From NCBI GenBank assembly GCA_041671045.1, contig JBAZCF010000001.1, positions 248,001-312,000 on the forward strand: DNA of 64,000 nucleotides, written 5' to 3'. How positions within the stretch are numbered: position 1 is the stretch's first letter; every line of letters starts with the position of its first letter. Source of the DNA: Parachlamydiales bacterium. Its GTDB lineage: Bacteria > Chlamydiota > Chlamydiia > Chlamydiales > JABDDJ01. The notes below the pieces were generated by a model. That model saw nothing but the letters and a program-made list of their open reading frames with translations, did not search any database and was not told where the DNA came from. The translations under genes were made by a program, and so were the position numbers. Shown one piece after another: positions 29,394 through 37,864 of this stretch.

Positions 29394-30656
29394 TTAATCC
29401 AGATCCAATACGAAGTAAGCCGGGAAGGCGAACTGGTTGTTTGGACGTGGTGTCGCTTGAACTGTCACTTCCTGCCCTACGTAATCTTGCAGGTTGACAA
29501 ACGAGCTATACAAATAGGCAATAGGCAGATGGCCGGAGTTCACGAGTACATAATCGCCTGGTTTGTTTTTAACAGGGCGGTTGTAGGGCTCGATTACACC
29601 TTTAAGAGCAATAGCTTCAGCAGCTTGTGCAGAATAATAGTCATCACGCGAGCAATATCCGCGTTGACGGCACCAAGCTTGATAGAGTTTATCTTCAGAA
29701 GGTTCCCAAGCAGCCATTTTAGCTGTAATCTGTTTTTCTATAGGCTTAGCAACAGGCTGTTCAACTGGTTCAGGTGGATAGACGGGCTGCGGTCTAGACT
29801 GTTCTTTAACTCTATTTGCATTTGCACGGAGGGAATCCGCCTTCATTCTGTTCTGATCTTCAAGATAAGCGACTTTCTTTTTCAAGTAGTCTTCTTGAGT
29901 TTGTGTAAGCCGTTCTTTAGCTTGGCTGACTTGCTCAGGAAACTCACTGTAGCTATCGATGATTTTTCTGAATCCGGCGATAACAGGCTCAATCTGTATT
30001 TGTTCGAAAGGCTTGTTGAGCTGTTCTTCTGCATTATTAGAGGTCTGTTGCAACAAAATGTTGACATCATTTTTACGACGATTGATCGTGGCTAGGAGAT
30101 TTGCATCGCCCGCTTTTTCGATGAAATCTTTGCTGACAAAGAAGCGTGTACTTGTGGGAGGAACGATTTCCATCCATTTATTATTTTGCCCGCTAATGCG
30201 TCCATCTACACGGTCGCCTCCATTTAGCTGTGCAATAATCGGGGAGTCTAGGCTGGGTTCCAATCGGACGTTGACATTGCTGCCTTCCACCACATTATCC
30301 AACACGAGTGTGCGGTAAATATAGCCTTTTAGGTCTGTGGGGGGTTGGACTGCGTAATAATCTTCTGTTTCACCCACGACGACGATCATATCGCCTTTGT
30401 TGAGTTCGCGTACGATGGCCCCATCTAGGGTAGGCTGTACACGTAATCTGACTTTATTACGGCTAACTTTGCCGGTAAAGGCTTTAAAAGGAGGTTGAGG
30501 GGGTTTGACAGGAAGCGGAGGTGCTTCTTTTTTAACAGGAGTTTCGGTGTTTGTGTTGGAAGAAGGGATAGCTTCTTCATCTACAATTTTTACCTCTGCA
30601 ATGAGAGGCATTCCAAAGGAAAATAAGGTAATAAGAAAGGGAATGATTTTGCGCAT
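29394..30656 (-). CDS. Exported bacterial SH3-domain protein
   Basis: 420-aa protein with a signal peptide (MRKIIPFLITLFSFGMPLIA). After a Pro/Glu-rich linker (PPLPVKPPQPP) come two bacterial SH3 (SH3b) domains, about residues 62-118 (VRLRVQPTLDG...) and 120-180 (NVRLEPSLDSPI...). A helical region with EDQNRMKADSLRANANRVKEQ suggests a coiled coil, and a C-terminal domain ends VQATPRPNNQFAFPAYFVLDLD split over two strands. SH3b domains usually bind peptidoglycan or envelope partners, so a periplasmic role is likely. The neighbouring SWIM and phoH genes make an order resembling CT017-CT016-CT015 of C. trachomatis (from memory). Confidence 0.82.
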   Translation of the reverse strand: MRKIIPFLITLFSFGMPLIAEVKIVDEEAIPSSNTNTETPVKKEAPPLPVKPPQPPFKAFTGKVSRNKVRLRVQPTLDGAIVRELNKGDMIVVVGETEDYYAVQPPTDLKGYIYRTLVLDNVVEGSNVNVRLEPSLDSPIIAQLNGGDRVDGRISGQNNKWMEIVPPTSTRFFVSKDFIEKAGDANLLATINRRKNDVNILLQQTSNNAEEQLNKPFEQIQIEPVIAGFRKIIDSYSEFPEQVSQAKERLTQTQEDYLKKKVAYLEDQNRMKADSLRANANRVKEQSRPQPVYPPEPVEQPVAKPIEKQITAKMAAWEPSEDKLYQAWCRQRGYCSRDDYYSAQAAEAIALKGVIEPYNRPVKNKPGDYVLVNSGHLPIAYLYSSFVNLQDYVGQEVTVQATPRPNNQFAFPAYFVLDLD

Positions 30657-30766
30657 TATTTAGTCTCCTGCAGCTCAGAAGGGTGGATTGTATTTGTTAT
30701 GGCTATTATTGACAAGAGAGAGATTTAGATTTTTAAACTACCTAGAGACAAATTTTTAAGAAGAGG

Positions 30767-30801
30767 AGGCTGGATTTTGAAGTTTTTTCAAAATCCAGCC
30801 T
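30767..30801 (-). terminator. Strong stem-loop terminator downstream of the SWIM protein gene
   Basis: AGGCTGGATTTTGA (30767-30780) pairs perfectly with TCAAAATCCAGCCT (30788-30801) around a seven-base loop, 36 bases past the stop of the - strand gene. Confidence 0.7.
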
Positions 30802-30836
30802 AAGTCGTTGATTTAGAAGCATTTTCTGAACAGAAG

Positions 30837-31538
30837 TTAACTTCTTAAAACGGCGATGATATGTTCGCATCCATGATTGCCGCAATTACAACCGATCTCT
30901 CCGTCTTTGATAAACACTTTATATTGTTCGATAGGGCTTTCTCTGTGATGAACATTATAACAGTTGTTCTCATTGGGCTCGACGATCCAAGGATCGGTAG
31001 CAGACAACGGTAGTTCGGCGACTTTATGTTCTGTAACTATCTCAGGTTCATCAACATGAGCGTGCCGGTGGATGGCGCGCGAAACTTGGCAGAACATACA
31101 GTTGCAATGAGGTTCGCCCTTGGGCAAACTTGAAACTTCCCTTGGGGAGACGACTTTTGCAATCGTTGCAATCTTATCGATAATTTCCGAGGGCAAGTCA
31201 GGCATATGCGCCTGTTCGGGATTATGCTGCATGCTCGATGCCATCATATTTTCCATAGAACCAAAGCCAAGGCGTAAAGGAAATTCCGTGGCTGTCATTC
31301 CATCGAGTTCATTTTTTATAGGGCGAAGCTGCCTTTTTGGAGTTTGTTCCCCCAAATAAGCTGCATGCACACTGAAGATTTGTTCTAATAATGAGTCCGG
31401 CAGGTTGGGTATTTGTACGATGATCCCGTCTGTTAAATAGACCATCAAGTTTTCATCCTGCATATGAAGAGCGATAACATGTCCCCAGCTGGTTGAAATA
31501 TGTGGGGGAATGCTTAATACTTCGCGGTTTATTAACAT
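30837..31538 (-). CDS. SWIM zinc-finger protein (chlamydial conserved hypothetical)
   Basis: 233 aa. The C-terminus is a SWIM finger, CNCGNHGCEH (CxCx4CxH), preceded by the usual YKVFIKDGE strand. A second Cys/His cluster, HCNCMFCQVSRAIHRHAH, lies in the middle and may bind another metal. The in-frame TTG at 31541 is too close to GGAGG; the ATG at 31538 is six bases from it and is chosen. SWIM fingers bind DNA or proteins; no catalytic domain accompanies it here, unlike the SNF2 protein upstream. It is divergent from phoH with about 140 bases between them. Probably the counterpart of chlamydial CT016. Confidence 0.78.
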   Translation of the reverse strand: MLINREVLSIPPHISTSWGHVIALHMQDENLMVYLTDGIIVQIPNLPDSLLEQIFSVHAAYLGEQTPKRQLRPIKNELDGMTATEFPLRLGFGSMENMMASSMQHNPEQAHMPDLPSEIIDKIATIAKVVSPREVSSLPKGEPHCNCMFCQVSRAIHRHAHVDEPEIVTEHKVAELPLSATDPWIVEPNENNCYNVHHRESPIEQYKVFIKDGEIGCNCGNHGCEHIIAVLRS

Positions 31539-31676
31539 CAAAAACCTCCGCGTTTTGATACAAAGAAAAATTATTATTAACTATATTGCATTATAACGTA
31601 ACATGTTGCTTAGTGTCAAATGATTTAGCACTTGAAGTGCGAGATTGCTGGATTTATCATAAAGGAAATTTGCTCA

Positions 31677-32966
31677 ATGAAAACATTTGTACTCGATACC
31701 AACGTTCTATTGCATGATCCCGAATCAATTACCAAGTTTCCACGTCACCAAATCGTGATCCCTGTCACGGTTCTCGAAGAACTCGATAAACTTAAACGCT
31801 CTCCTAATGAATTAGGGCGAAATGCGCGGGCAGTTTTCCGATTTTTAGATTCTTTGCAAACCCTAGGAACAGGCAACTTGCATACGGGAGTGCGTTTACC
31901 CAATAACTCCCTGATTCGTATAAAAATGGAAGCGCACCATGAATACCCGCAGCTGTCGCCCGCTATTAATGATAATAAGATCATCTTAGCCGCTTATGAA
32001 CTCCACGAAAAAGGGGAGAGGGTCGTCTTCGTCTCAAAAGATTTCGCTGCACGTATCAAAGCCGAAGCTATCGGCCTGATGGCTCAAGATTATGAGAATC
32101 TAAAATTCGCTTATGAAGCAATTTATAAGGGGATAAGAAAGATCAATGTCCCTAAACATGATATTGACCTTTTTTACAAAGACTCCTCTTTAACACCGCC
32201 GGAATCAGACTTTTCTCCTAATGAATACTGCATCTTAACCTCCCCGGAAAATACCTCTGCTGTTGCCAAGTATAATTCAAAGTCCAACAAGATAGAACCT
32301 CTGCTGCAAACTAGACCCTTGTGGGGAATCAAGCCGCGCAATGTAGAGCAGAAGATCGCAATGGACATATTACTGCGCGACGATATCAAATTGGTAACGA
32401 TGATGGGTCCTGCAGGTACCGGTAAAACACTTATTGCATTAGCGGTAGCGTTGCATAAAGTTTTTGATGAGGGGATCTATACACGCATATTGGTTAGCAG
32501 ACCCATTATGCCACTAGGACGGGATATCGGTTATCTTCCCGGAACTAAAGAGGAAAAGCTTACCCCTTGGATGCAGCCTATCTATGATAACTTAGAGTTC
32601 TTGTGCGACTCCACGAGTCAAGAACCAAGTGAGACCTTACGTTGGGTCACGAGCAGCGAGAAAATTGAAATGGAAGCGGTCACGTATATTAGAGGCCGTT
32701 CATTGCCAAAAATGTATATTATTGTAGACGAAGCGCAAAACTTGACTCCGCATGAAGTGAAGACGATCATTTCACGGGCAGGCGAAGGAACAAAAGTCAT
32801 TTTGACAGGCGATGCCACGCAAATTGATAACCCTTATTTAGATAAAGACTCTAATGGATTGACCTATACGATAGGCAAATTTAAAGACCATGCGCTTTTT
32901 GGGCACATCTTCTTAGAAAAAACAGAAAGATCTGAACTTGCTGCCTTAGCTGCAGCTGTAATGTAA
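31677..32966 (+). CDS. phoH: PhoH family protein with N-terminal PIN domain (PhoH2 type)
   Basis: 429-aa fusion of a PIN ribonuclease domain (LDTNVLLHDP at residues 6-15, acidic D7, further acids downstream) and a PhoH ATPase (Walker A GPAGTGKT at 244-251, Walker B VDEAQ with D351, then LTGDATQID). PhoH2 proteins are reported to be RNA helicase/ribonucleases. The frame extends to a TTG at 31632, but AAAGGAAA at 31661-31668 selects the ATG at 31677, which places the PIN motif at the N-terminus as usual. It faces the SWIM protein gene and ends at a strong terminator. Confidence 0.94.
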   Translation: MKTFVLDTNVLLHDPESITKFPRHQIVIPVTVLEELDKLKRSPNELGRNARAVFRFLDSLQTLGTGNLHTGVRLPNNSLIRIKMEAHHEYPQLSPAINDNKIILAAYELHEKGERVVFVSKDFAARIKAEAIGLMAQDYENLKFAYEAIYKGIRKINVPKHDIDLFYKDSSLTPPESDFSPNEYCILTSPENTSAVAKYNSKSNKIEPLLQTRPLWGIKPRNVEQKIAMDILLRDDIKLVTMMGPAGTGKTLIALAVALHKVFDEGIYTRILVSRPIMPLGRDIGYLPGTKEEKLTPWMQPIYDNLEFLCDSTSQEPSETLRWVTSSEKIEMEAVTYIRGRSLPKMYIIVDEAQNLTPHEVKTIISRAGEGTKVILTGDATQIDNPYLDKDSNGLTYTIGKFKDHALFGHIFLEKTERSELAALAAAVM

Positions 32967-32981
32967 TAGAAGAAAATTAGA

Positions 32982-33010
32982 CTTAATGGACGAGAGTTTC
33001 GTCCATTAAG
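32982..33010. terminator. Bidirectional terminator between phoH and the glycine-rich gene
   Basis: CTTAATGGACGA (32982-32993) and TCGTCCATTAAG (32999-33010) form a perfect 12-bp stem with a five-base loop, located between two convergent genes. Confidence 0.7.
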
Positions 33011-33022
33011 CCTAGAACTTGC

Positions 33023-33346
33023 TTATGCTTTATTCAAAGCGCTCTTGACATAGGCAACAATAGCAGATAACGCAGCTCCGCCCACACCGCTAGTTGCAAT
33101 GTTTGCTAGAAGATGTCCGATATCAAATTCTGTGCCGGTTGCTGGAGCAGCGCCTACAGCGCCTGTTGCGCCTACTTTATTGAAAATATCTAAAATTTGT
33201 AATAGATAGTTACCGCCTGCACCACCTAAAAGACCGGTGATGGTATTTCCGATCGCGCCTAAATTCTTTTCTTTTAGGCCTGCGCCTGCAAGGTTACCGC
33301 CTGCAACACCGCTGATCAAGCTAATAATCAAATTAATGATATCCAT
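33023..33346 (-). CDS. Small glycine-rich membrane protein
   Basis: 107 aa made almost only of Gly, Ala, Leu, Ile and Asn, with GVAGGNLAGAGL, TGLLGGAGGNYLL and GVGGAALSAIVAY segments that form two or three glycine-zipper-like membrane helices. Similar short proteins starting MDII-LIISLISG occur in many unrelated bacteria and are sometimes mis-labelled as DNA methyltransferase. AAGGAG lies just before the ATG. The protein is probably pore- or membrane-associated; no function is known. Confidence 0.75.
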   Translation of the reverse strand: MDIINLIISLISGVAGGNLAGAGLKEKNLGAIGNTITGLLGGAGGNYLLQILDIFNKVGATGAVGAAPATGTEFDIGHLLANIATSGVGGAALSAIVAYVKSALNKA

Positions 33347-33610
33347 TTTCTGAACTCCTTGTTGGGAAAATTTTAAAATAAAAATTTTAACGTTTTAGCG
33401 CAAGACAATAAATTTCAATGATTTATCTGGATATTTTTTTGCTTTATTATAATGAATTAATGTTAATGTTTTTTTAAAAAAAAAGATCGAATTTTAATTA
33501 ATAGGTAGGGTTGTTAGAAATAATCACTTAAATAATTAAATAAATTTATTGATGTCTTTGCCGGATTTTATCATGATGCGCATAAGCATCAGTCAAATTC
33601 GGAGGTCTTT

Positions 33611-34672
33611 ATGCCTAAAACAATCGTTGGATATGCAGCGCAGTCTGCTACTTCTCCATTATCTAATTTTAATTTTGATAGAAAAGATCCCGGACCACAG
33701 GATGTTGAAATCGAGATATTATTTTGCGGTGTTTGTCACACAGACATCCACTTTGCACGGAATGAGTGGAATAATACGATGTATCCAGTAGTCCCCGGAC
33801 ATGAAATTGTAGGTCGTGTGACAAAGGTCGGAAAAGATGTCAAAAAATTTAAAGAAGGGGAGATCGTTGCCGTAGGGTGCATGGTCGATTCCTGTCATAA
33901 GTGTTCCAATTGTAAAGAAGGGTTTGAGCAGTACTGCAATGAAGGCTTTACAGGAACATATAACAGTAAAGATAAAGAAGGGAATATAGTCTATGGGGGT
34001 TATTCAACACTGGTCGTTGTAAATGAAGAGTTTGTGTTGCAAGTACCTAAAGAATTCAAAGCGTCGGACCTACCCGGTGTCGCACCGCTCCTTTGCGCAG
34101 GAATTACTACTTATTCCCCTTTGAAGCATTGGAAAGTCGGCAAGGGATCGAAAGTAGGGATTGTCGGCTTGGGGGGCTTAGGACATATGGGCCTTAAGTT
34201 AGCCCATGCAATGGGTGCGTATGTCGTTCTTTTTACTACTTCCCCAGGGAAGCAAGAGGATGCCAAGCGTCTAGGTGCTGACGAAGTGGTCATCTCTAAA
34301 AATGCCGAAGAAATGAAAAAACATCTCAATAGTTTTGATTTCATACTTAATACTGTAGCAGCGCCGCATAATTTAGATGCTTTTGTGGAACTTTTAAAGC
34401 GCGATGGGACCCTTTGTCTTGTGGGTTTACCGGGAAGCCCTCACCCTTCACCTAACGTGGGGAACCTCATCTTTAGAAGAAGAGAAATTGCAGGTTCTCT
34501 CATTGGCGGAATCAAAGAAACGCAAGAAATGCTGGATTTCTGCGCAAAACATAAGATCACCTCCGATATTGAGATCATACCCATTGATAAGATCAATGAA
34601 GCCTATGAAAGAATGCTTAAAAGCGATGTGAAATACAGATTTGTCATCGATATAGCAACCTTGAAAAAGTAA
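33611..34672 (+). CDS. Zinc-dependent alcohol dehydrogenase (cinnamyl-alcohol dehydrogenase-like)
   Basis: 353-aa medium-chain NAD(P)-dependent dehydrogenase. Catalytic zinc ligands are in GVCHTD and VPGHE; the structural zinc cysteines are in CHKCSNCKEGFEQYC. The coenzyme fold begins VGLGGLGHMG. The sequence fits the YahK/AdhC/CAD-like group, which usually prefers NADP and reduces a range of aldehydes. GGAGGT (33601-33606) precedes the ATG. Monocistronic, followed by a hairpin at 34684-34706. Cytoplasmic aldehyde detoxification is the most likely role. Confidence 0.94.
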   Translation: MPKTIVGYAAQSATSPLSNFNFDRKDPGPQDVEIEILFCGVCHTDIHFARNEWNNTMYPVVPGHEIVGRVTKVGKDVKKFKEGEIVAVGCMVDSCHKCSNCKEGFEQYCNEGFTGTYNSKDKEGNIVYGGYSTLVVVNEEFVLQVPKEFKASDLPGVAPLLCAGITTYSPLKHWKVGKGSKVGIVGLGGLGHMGLKLAHAMGAYVVLFTTSPGKQEDAKRLGADEVVISKNAEEMKKHLNSFDFILNTVAAPHNLDAFVELLKRDGTLCLVGLPGSPHPSPNVGNLIFRRREIAGSLIGGIKETQEMLDFCAKHKITSDIEIIPIDKINEAYERMLKSDVKYRFVIDIATLKK

Positions 34673-34683
34673 TGAAAATACGG

Positions 34684-34706
34684 GGTGCAGAAATCTAACC
34701 TGCACC
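34684..34706 (+). terminator. Hairpin downstream of the alcohol dehydrogenase gene
   Basis: GGTGCAG (34684-34690) and CTGCACC (34700-34706) form a seven-bp stem followed by TCTTC, 11 bases after the stop codon. Moderate support as a terminator. Confidence 0.5.
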
Positions 34707-34738
34707 TCTTCATACACTTGAATTTAGGAAAAGATTTT

Positions 34739-35110
34739 ATGCACTATCTCACAGAAGTCCTTGTCGCTCTGGTTGCTATACTACACTTTCTATTTCTTAT
34801 CTTGGAGATGTTCCTCTGGCAGACCCCTTACGGCAGACGTACCTTTGGAATGACAGCAGATGCAGCTGCACAAACAGCAGTTTGGGCAAAAAACCAAGGG
34901 TTTTATAATGGAATACTTGCTGCAGGACTTGTCTGGAGTTTTTTTATTCCGGATCCACATTTCCAAGCTGCCTTACGCACCTATTTACTAATAAGTATAG
35001 TAGCTGCAGGCATCTATGGCGCATTGACAGCAAAAAGTTCCATTCTCTATATCCAAGCTCTGCCAGCTTTTTTAGCCTTGATAGCAGTCTATTTTTATAA
35101 TATTCTTTAG
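34739..35110 (+). CDS. DUF1304 family membrane protein
   Basis: 123 aa with four predicted membrane helices (LVALVAILHFLFLILEMFL, NGILAAGLVWSFF, YLLISIVAAGIYGAL, LPAFLALIAVYFY). The first helix followed by MFLWQTPYGRRTFG is the DUF1304 signature. The open frame reaches back to 34685, but GGAAAAG at about 34727-34733 and the family start support the ATG at 34739. Function unknown in the family. The next gene (SDR) starts 21 bases later, so they may be co-transcribed. Confidence 0.88.
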   Translation: MHYLTEVLVALVAILHFLFLILEMFLWQTPYGRRTFGMTADAAAQTAVWAKNQGFYNGILAAGLVWSFFIPDPHFQAALRTYLLISIVAAGIYGALTAKSSILYIQALPAFLALIAVYFYNIL

Positions 35111-35131
35111 GCAGCGCTCAAGGGACTGGAA

Positions 35132-35980
35132 ATGAAAAATAAAACAGTGATGATTACTGGATCAAGCCAGGGCATAGGGCTTGCTATTGCTTTACGTTTT
35201 GCACAGGAAGGCTGGAATATAGTTATTATATCAAAAGATGCATCCAGTGTAATTGCAAAGGCTGTAGATCAGATTAAAACAACTGGAGGACGTGCTCTCT
35301 CGTATGCAGTAGATGTGAGCGATGTTAAGCAGTTTCAGGAAATTTCAAGTGAGGCCGTCTCTCATTTTGGAAGCTTAGATGTATTGATAAACAATACAAG
35401 CGCCACAATATTCTCAGACACCCTCAACACAACTCCTGCGCAGTTTGATTCTGTCATCTCGACGAGCGTCAGAGCTGCTATCTTTCTCTCCCAGGCCTGT
35501 ATTCCCTCTCTAAAGAACTCGGACAATCCGCATATTATTAATATTTCCCCTCCATTAAATATGGAGTCTCAGTGGTTCAAAGACCACTTAGCTTTCTCTA
35601 TAGCAAAATACTCGATGAGCATGTGTACCTTGGGGATGTCTGCAGAATTTCTTCCCTATGGGATTGCGGTTAATTCCCTATGGCCTCAAACAACAATTGC
35701 CACACAAACGATAAAAGATCACTGTATTCCGGAAGTCTATACTGCAAGTCGATGGCCTTCGATCATGGGCGATGCAGCCTATGAAATTGTCCGCAAAACT
35801 AAACAAGAGTGGACGGGACATTTCTTTACCGACGAGGAAGTTTTGCGGAAAGTAGGTAAAACAGATTTCTCTCATTATGCTGTAGATCCTCATGCGCCAT
35901 TAATGCAGCCATTGTTTATTCCCTTGAAAAAAGGCATGAAGCACATCACACGTGAAATGTTTCTCCTTAAAAAAACTTGA
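35132..35980 (+). CDS. HSDL2-like short-chain dehydrogenase without the catalytic Tyr
   Basis: 282-aa SDR fold. The NADP-binding TGSSQGIG motif is at residues 10-17 and the structural NNTS replaces NNAG. The sequence follows HSDL2-type enzymes closely (INISPPLN, AKYSMSM, VNSLWPQT, TGHFFTDEEVL). In the YxxxK active site the Tyr is Phe: F155-S-I-A-K159, codon TTC where TAC would be expected. The Lys is kept. The enzyme may have lost or changed its redox activity, or the base is an error. It is downstream of the DUF1304 gene. Confidence 0.87.
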   Translation: MKNKTVMITGSSQGIGLAIALRFAQEGWNIVIISKDASSVIAKAVDQIKTTGGRALSYAVDVSDVKQFQEISSEAVSHFGSLDVLINNTSATIFSDTLNTTPAQFDSVISTSVRAAIFLSQACIPSLKNSDNPHIINISPPLNMESQWFKDHLAFSIAKYSMSMCTLGMSAEFLPYGIAVNSLWPQTTIATQTIKDHCIPEVYTASRWPSIMGDAAYEIVRKTKQEWTGHFFTDEEVLRKVGKTDFSHYAVDPHAPLMQPLFIPLKKGMKHITREMFLLKKT

Positions 35981-35984
35981 TGAA

Positions 35985-36096
35985 CCTAGTATAGGGTGCT
36001 TCGACTAGTCCTTGCGGTTGAAAACATCTTTTTCTAGCATTATATTGGAATCTATGGACTGCAAGGGCGAAGGACAAGACTAGCCTAGCATGCAAC
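35985..36096 (+). repeat. Copy C of dispersed intergenic repeat
   Basis: Starts with the core CCTAGTATAGGG (35985-35996), followed by CGACTAGTCCTTGCGGTTG, which matches copy B with two changes. The far end (about 36058-36092) holds an inverted version, CTGCAAGGGCGAAGGACAAG, so the whole gap between two convergent genes can fold into an imperfect stem. Confidence 0.5.
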
Positions 36097-36459
36097 TCAT
36101 CTTGCAAATACTGCTGCAAAAACATACTCTTGCACAGGAATGCCGCCAATGAGATGCTCTTGTATAATACGTTCTAATACTGCAGGCGTACAGGAATGAT
36201 ACCAAACGCCTTCAGGATAGACAACAGCAATAGGACCCTGTGTACATACTCTAAGACAGTTTACCTTGGACCTGAAGATACTTCCAGAGCCACTTAAACC
36301 TAATTCCTTCAATCTATCCTTAAGGTAGTCCCATGAGATCAATCCTTCTTCATAGTTACAACATTTAGGCTTAGTTTGATCACAGCATAGGAAAATATGC
36401 TTTTGAATATTGTTTATTCCTAGTTTCTCTACAGCATCCCTCAATGCAGAATCGTCCAT
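36097..36459 (-). CDS. (2Fe-2S) ferredoxin domain-containing protein
   Basis: 120-aa thioredoxin-fold 2Fe-2S protein. Likely cluster cysteines are C25 (HIFLCC), C33 or C34, and the C68-x3-C72 pair in [18 protein letters not shown], which is the family signature ([11 protein letters not shown]). Cytoplasmic electron carrier; partner unknown. Two additional Cys (26 and 34) adjoin the expected ligands. Monocistronic, divergent from the repeat-protein gene. Confidence 0.87.
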   Translation of the reverse strand: MDDSALRDAVEKLGINNIQKHIFLCCDQTKPKCCNYEEGLISWDYLKDRLKELGLSGSGSIFRSKVNCLRVCTQGPIAVVYPEGVWYHSCTPAVLERIIQEHLIGGIPVQEYVFAAVFAR

Positions 36460-36577
36460 CTTAAACGCCTATTTGATTTTATTTGGGGTATATTGTTTTA
36501 AAATAATACCATTTCCTAAAATTATGCGCGATTTCATCGGTTTGAGCAAAATAACAAATTAGCTTGGAGATTTATTC

Positions 36578-37801
36578 ATGAAAACCCATCTTAAACAACA
36601 TTACAAACAGGCATGTTTTCATGACAACCCCATGCAAAGGGACATATCCTCAAAAAAGATAGCTCTCCGAACAACTCAAGAACAGAAGACTGAGACATGC
36701 TCAAGATCCCATATTGTTTACTCAAAGGATCAATCACGGCTGTCAAAGCAAATGTCCACTAACTTAAGGCTTCAGGAAAGTTTCATTCTATCTGAGGGGG
36801 ATATTAGACAAAGTTGCAGGGTGTACGAGTTTACAAGAGCCACAAAATTCAAAGTTTATCAGTTGTGGCTTATTACGGATTTTCCTATTACAAGCGATAC
36901 TTTACTCCACTCTAAAAATATTTATGAAGTTATTGAAGCATGCATCCCCTATGCCAGTATAGAGGGGCTACATTTACAAAAAGCTCTTAAAATCCTATCT
37001 GAAGTTCGGCCGATCGACTGTTTATCTGATATCACAACTTTAGGAGAGATTTGTGATTTGACGACATTCTCTGAAAATCATAAGCATCTTGCAGATAAAA
37101 TATCCACCTTCATGCAAAACAATATTACAGCAGAAAATATAAATAACTTAGAAATCACATTTCACGTTGGAAATAGACCTGACAAGGGATTAGTAGTAGA
37201 ATGTGCAGAATTACCCTTGGAGCAGGAGAGTTTCTTTATATCTCAAAATCATATAAGACCGGAATGCAAAGTTTACGAGTTTACAAGAGCAACCGTAAAC
37301 AAGATCTATCATTTGTGGCTTATTACAGATTTACCTATCTCAAATAAGAAAATACGACGCGCTAAGAATATTCATGAGTTAATTCACAAATACTTGCCTT
37401 ATGCGATTACAGAAAACCGTTACTTGCAAGATGCGCTAGAAATTTTATCAGATGTACGCCCTATGGATTGCTTAACAGAGACCACAACTGTACGGGAGTT
37501 TTGTAATGCAGCCAAAACCTCCCCCGATTATCACAAGCTTGCAGCGGCTAAGGTAAGTGAGTTTATTCAAAACAATTTAAATAAGGATGATTTGGAAAAT
37601 ATGGATTTTGATTTGTATGATGTTTTAGGAAATTTAAAGGTGAAATATGGATTGGAATCAGACGATTCAGAAGAGGATGAAGGCTGGGATTCAATGGATG
37701 AGTCAGAAGGTTCAAATACAGATGAAAATTTGGATTTATACGAGGACTCTGAAGTGGAATCAGATAGCTCGGAAGACAAAGGGGAATGCAGTATTCAATA
37801 G
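36578..37801 (+). CDS. Hypothetical protein with two 150-residue tandem repeats
   Basis: 407 aa, not recognised. Residues about 67-192 and 217-342 are copies of one unit offset by exactly 150 residues: VYEFTRAT at 82 and 232, LWLITD at 96 and 246, RPIDCL/RPMDCL at 144 and 294, and a shared helix near the end (TFMQNNI / EFIQNNL). Stretches of DNA identity (for example TACGAGTTTACAAGAGC) show that the duplication is fairly recent. The N-terminus is basic; the last 50 residues are very acidic (DSEEDEGWDSMDESEG). GGAGA precedes the ATG. No signal peptide. Confidence 0.75.
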   Translation: MKTHLKQHYKQACFHDNPMQRDISSKKIALRTTQEQKTETCSRSHIVYSKDQSRLSKQMSTNLRLQESFILSEGDIRQSCRVYEFTRATKFKVYQLWLITDFPITSDTLLHSKNIYEVIEACIPYASIEGLHLQKALKILSEVRPIDCLSDITTLGEICDLTTFSENHKHLADKISTFMQNNITAENINNLEITFHVGNRPDKGLVVECAELPLEQESFFISQNHIRPECKVYEFTRATVNKIYHLWLITDLPISNKKIRRAKNIHELIHKYLPYAITENRYLQDALEILSDVRPMDCLTETTTVREFCNAAKTSPDYHKLAAAKVSEFIQNNLNKDDLENMDFDLYDVLGNLKVKYGLESDDSEEDEGWDSMDESEGSNTDENLDLYEDSEVESDSSEDKGECSIQ

Positions 37802-37864
37802 CATATTTTAAAAGGAATGATGTGTAGATTGCTGCTGTAAAAGCTTTAAGGTGAGTACTAAATC

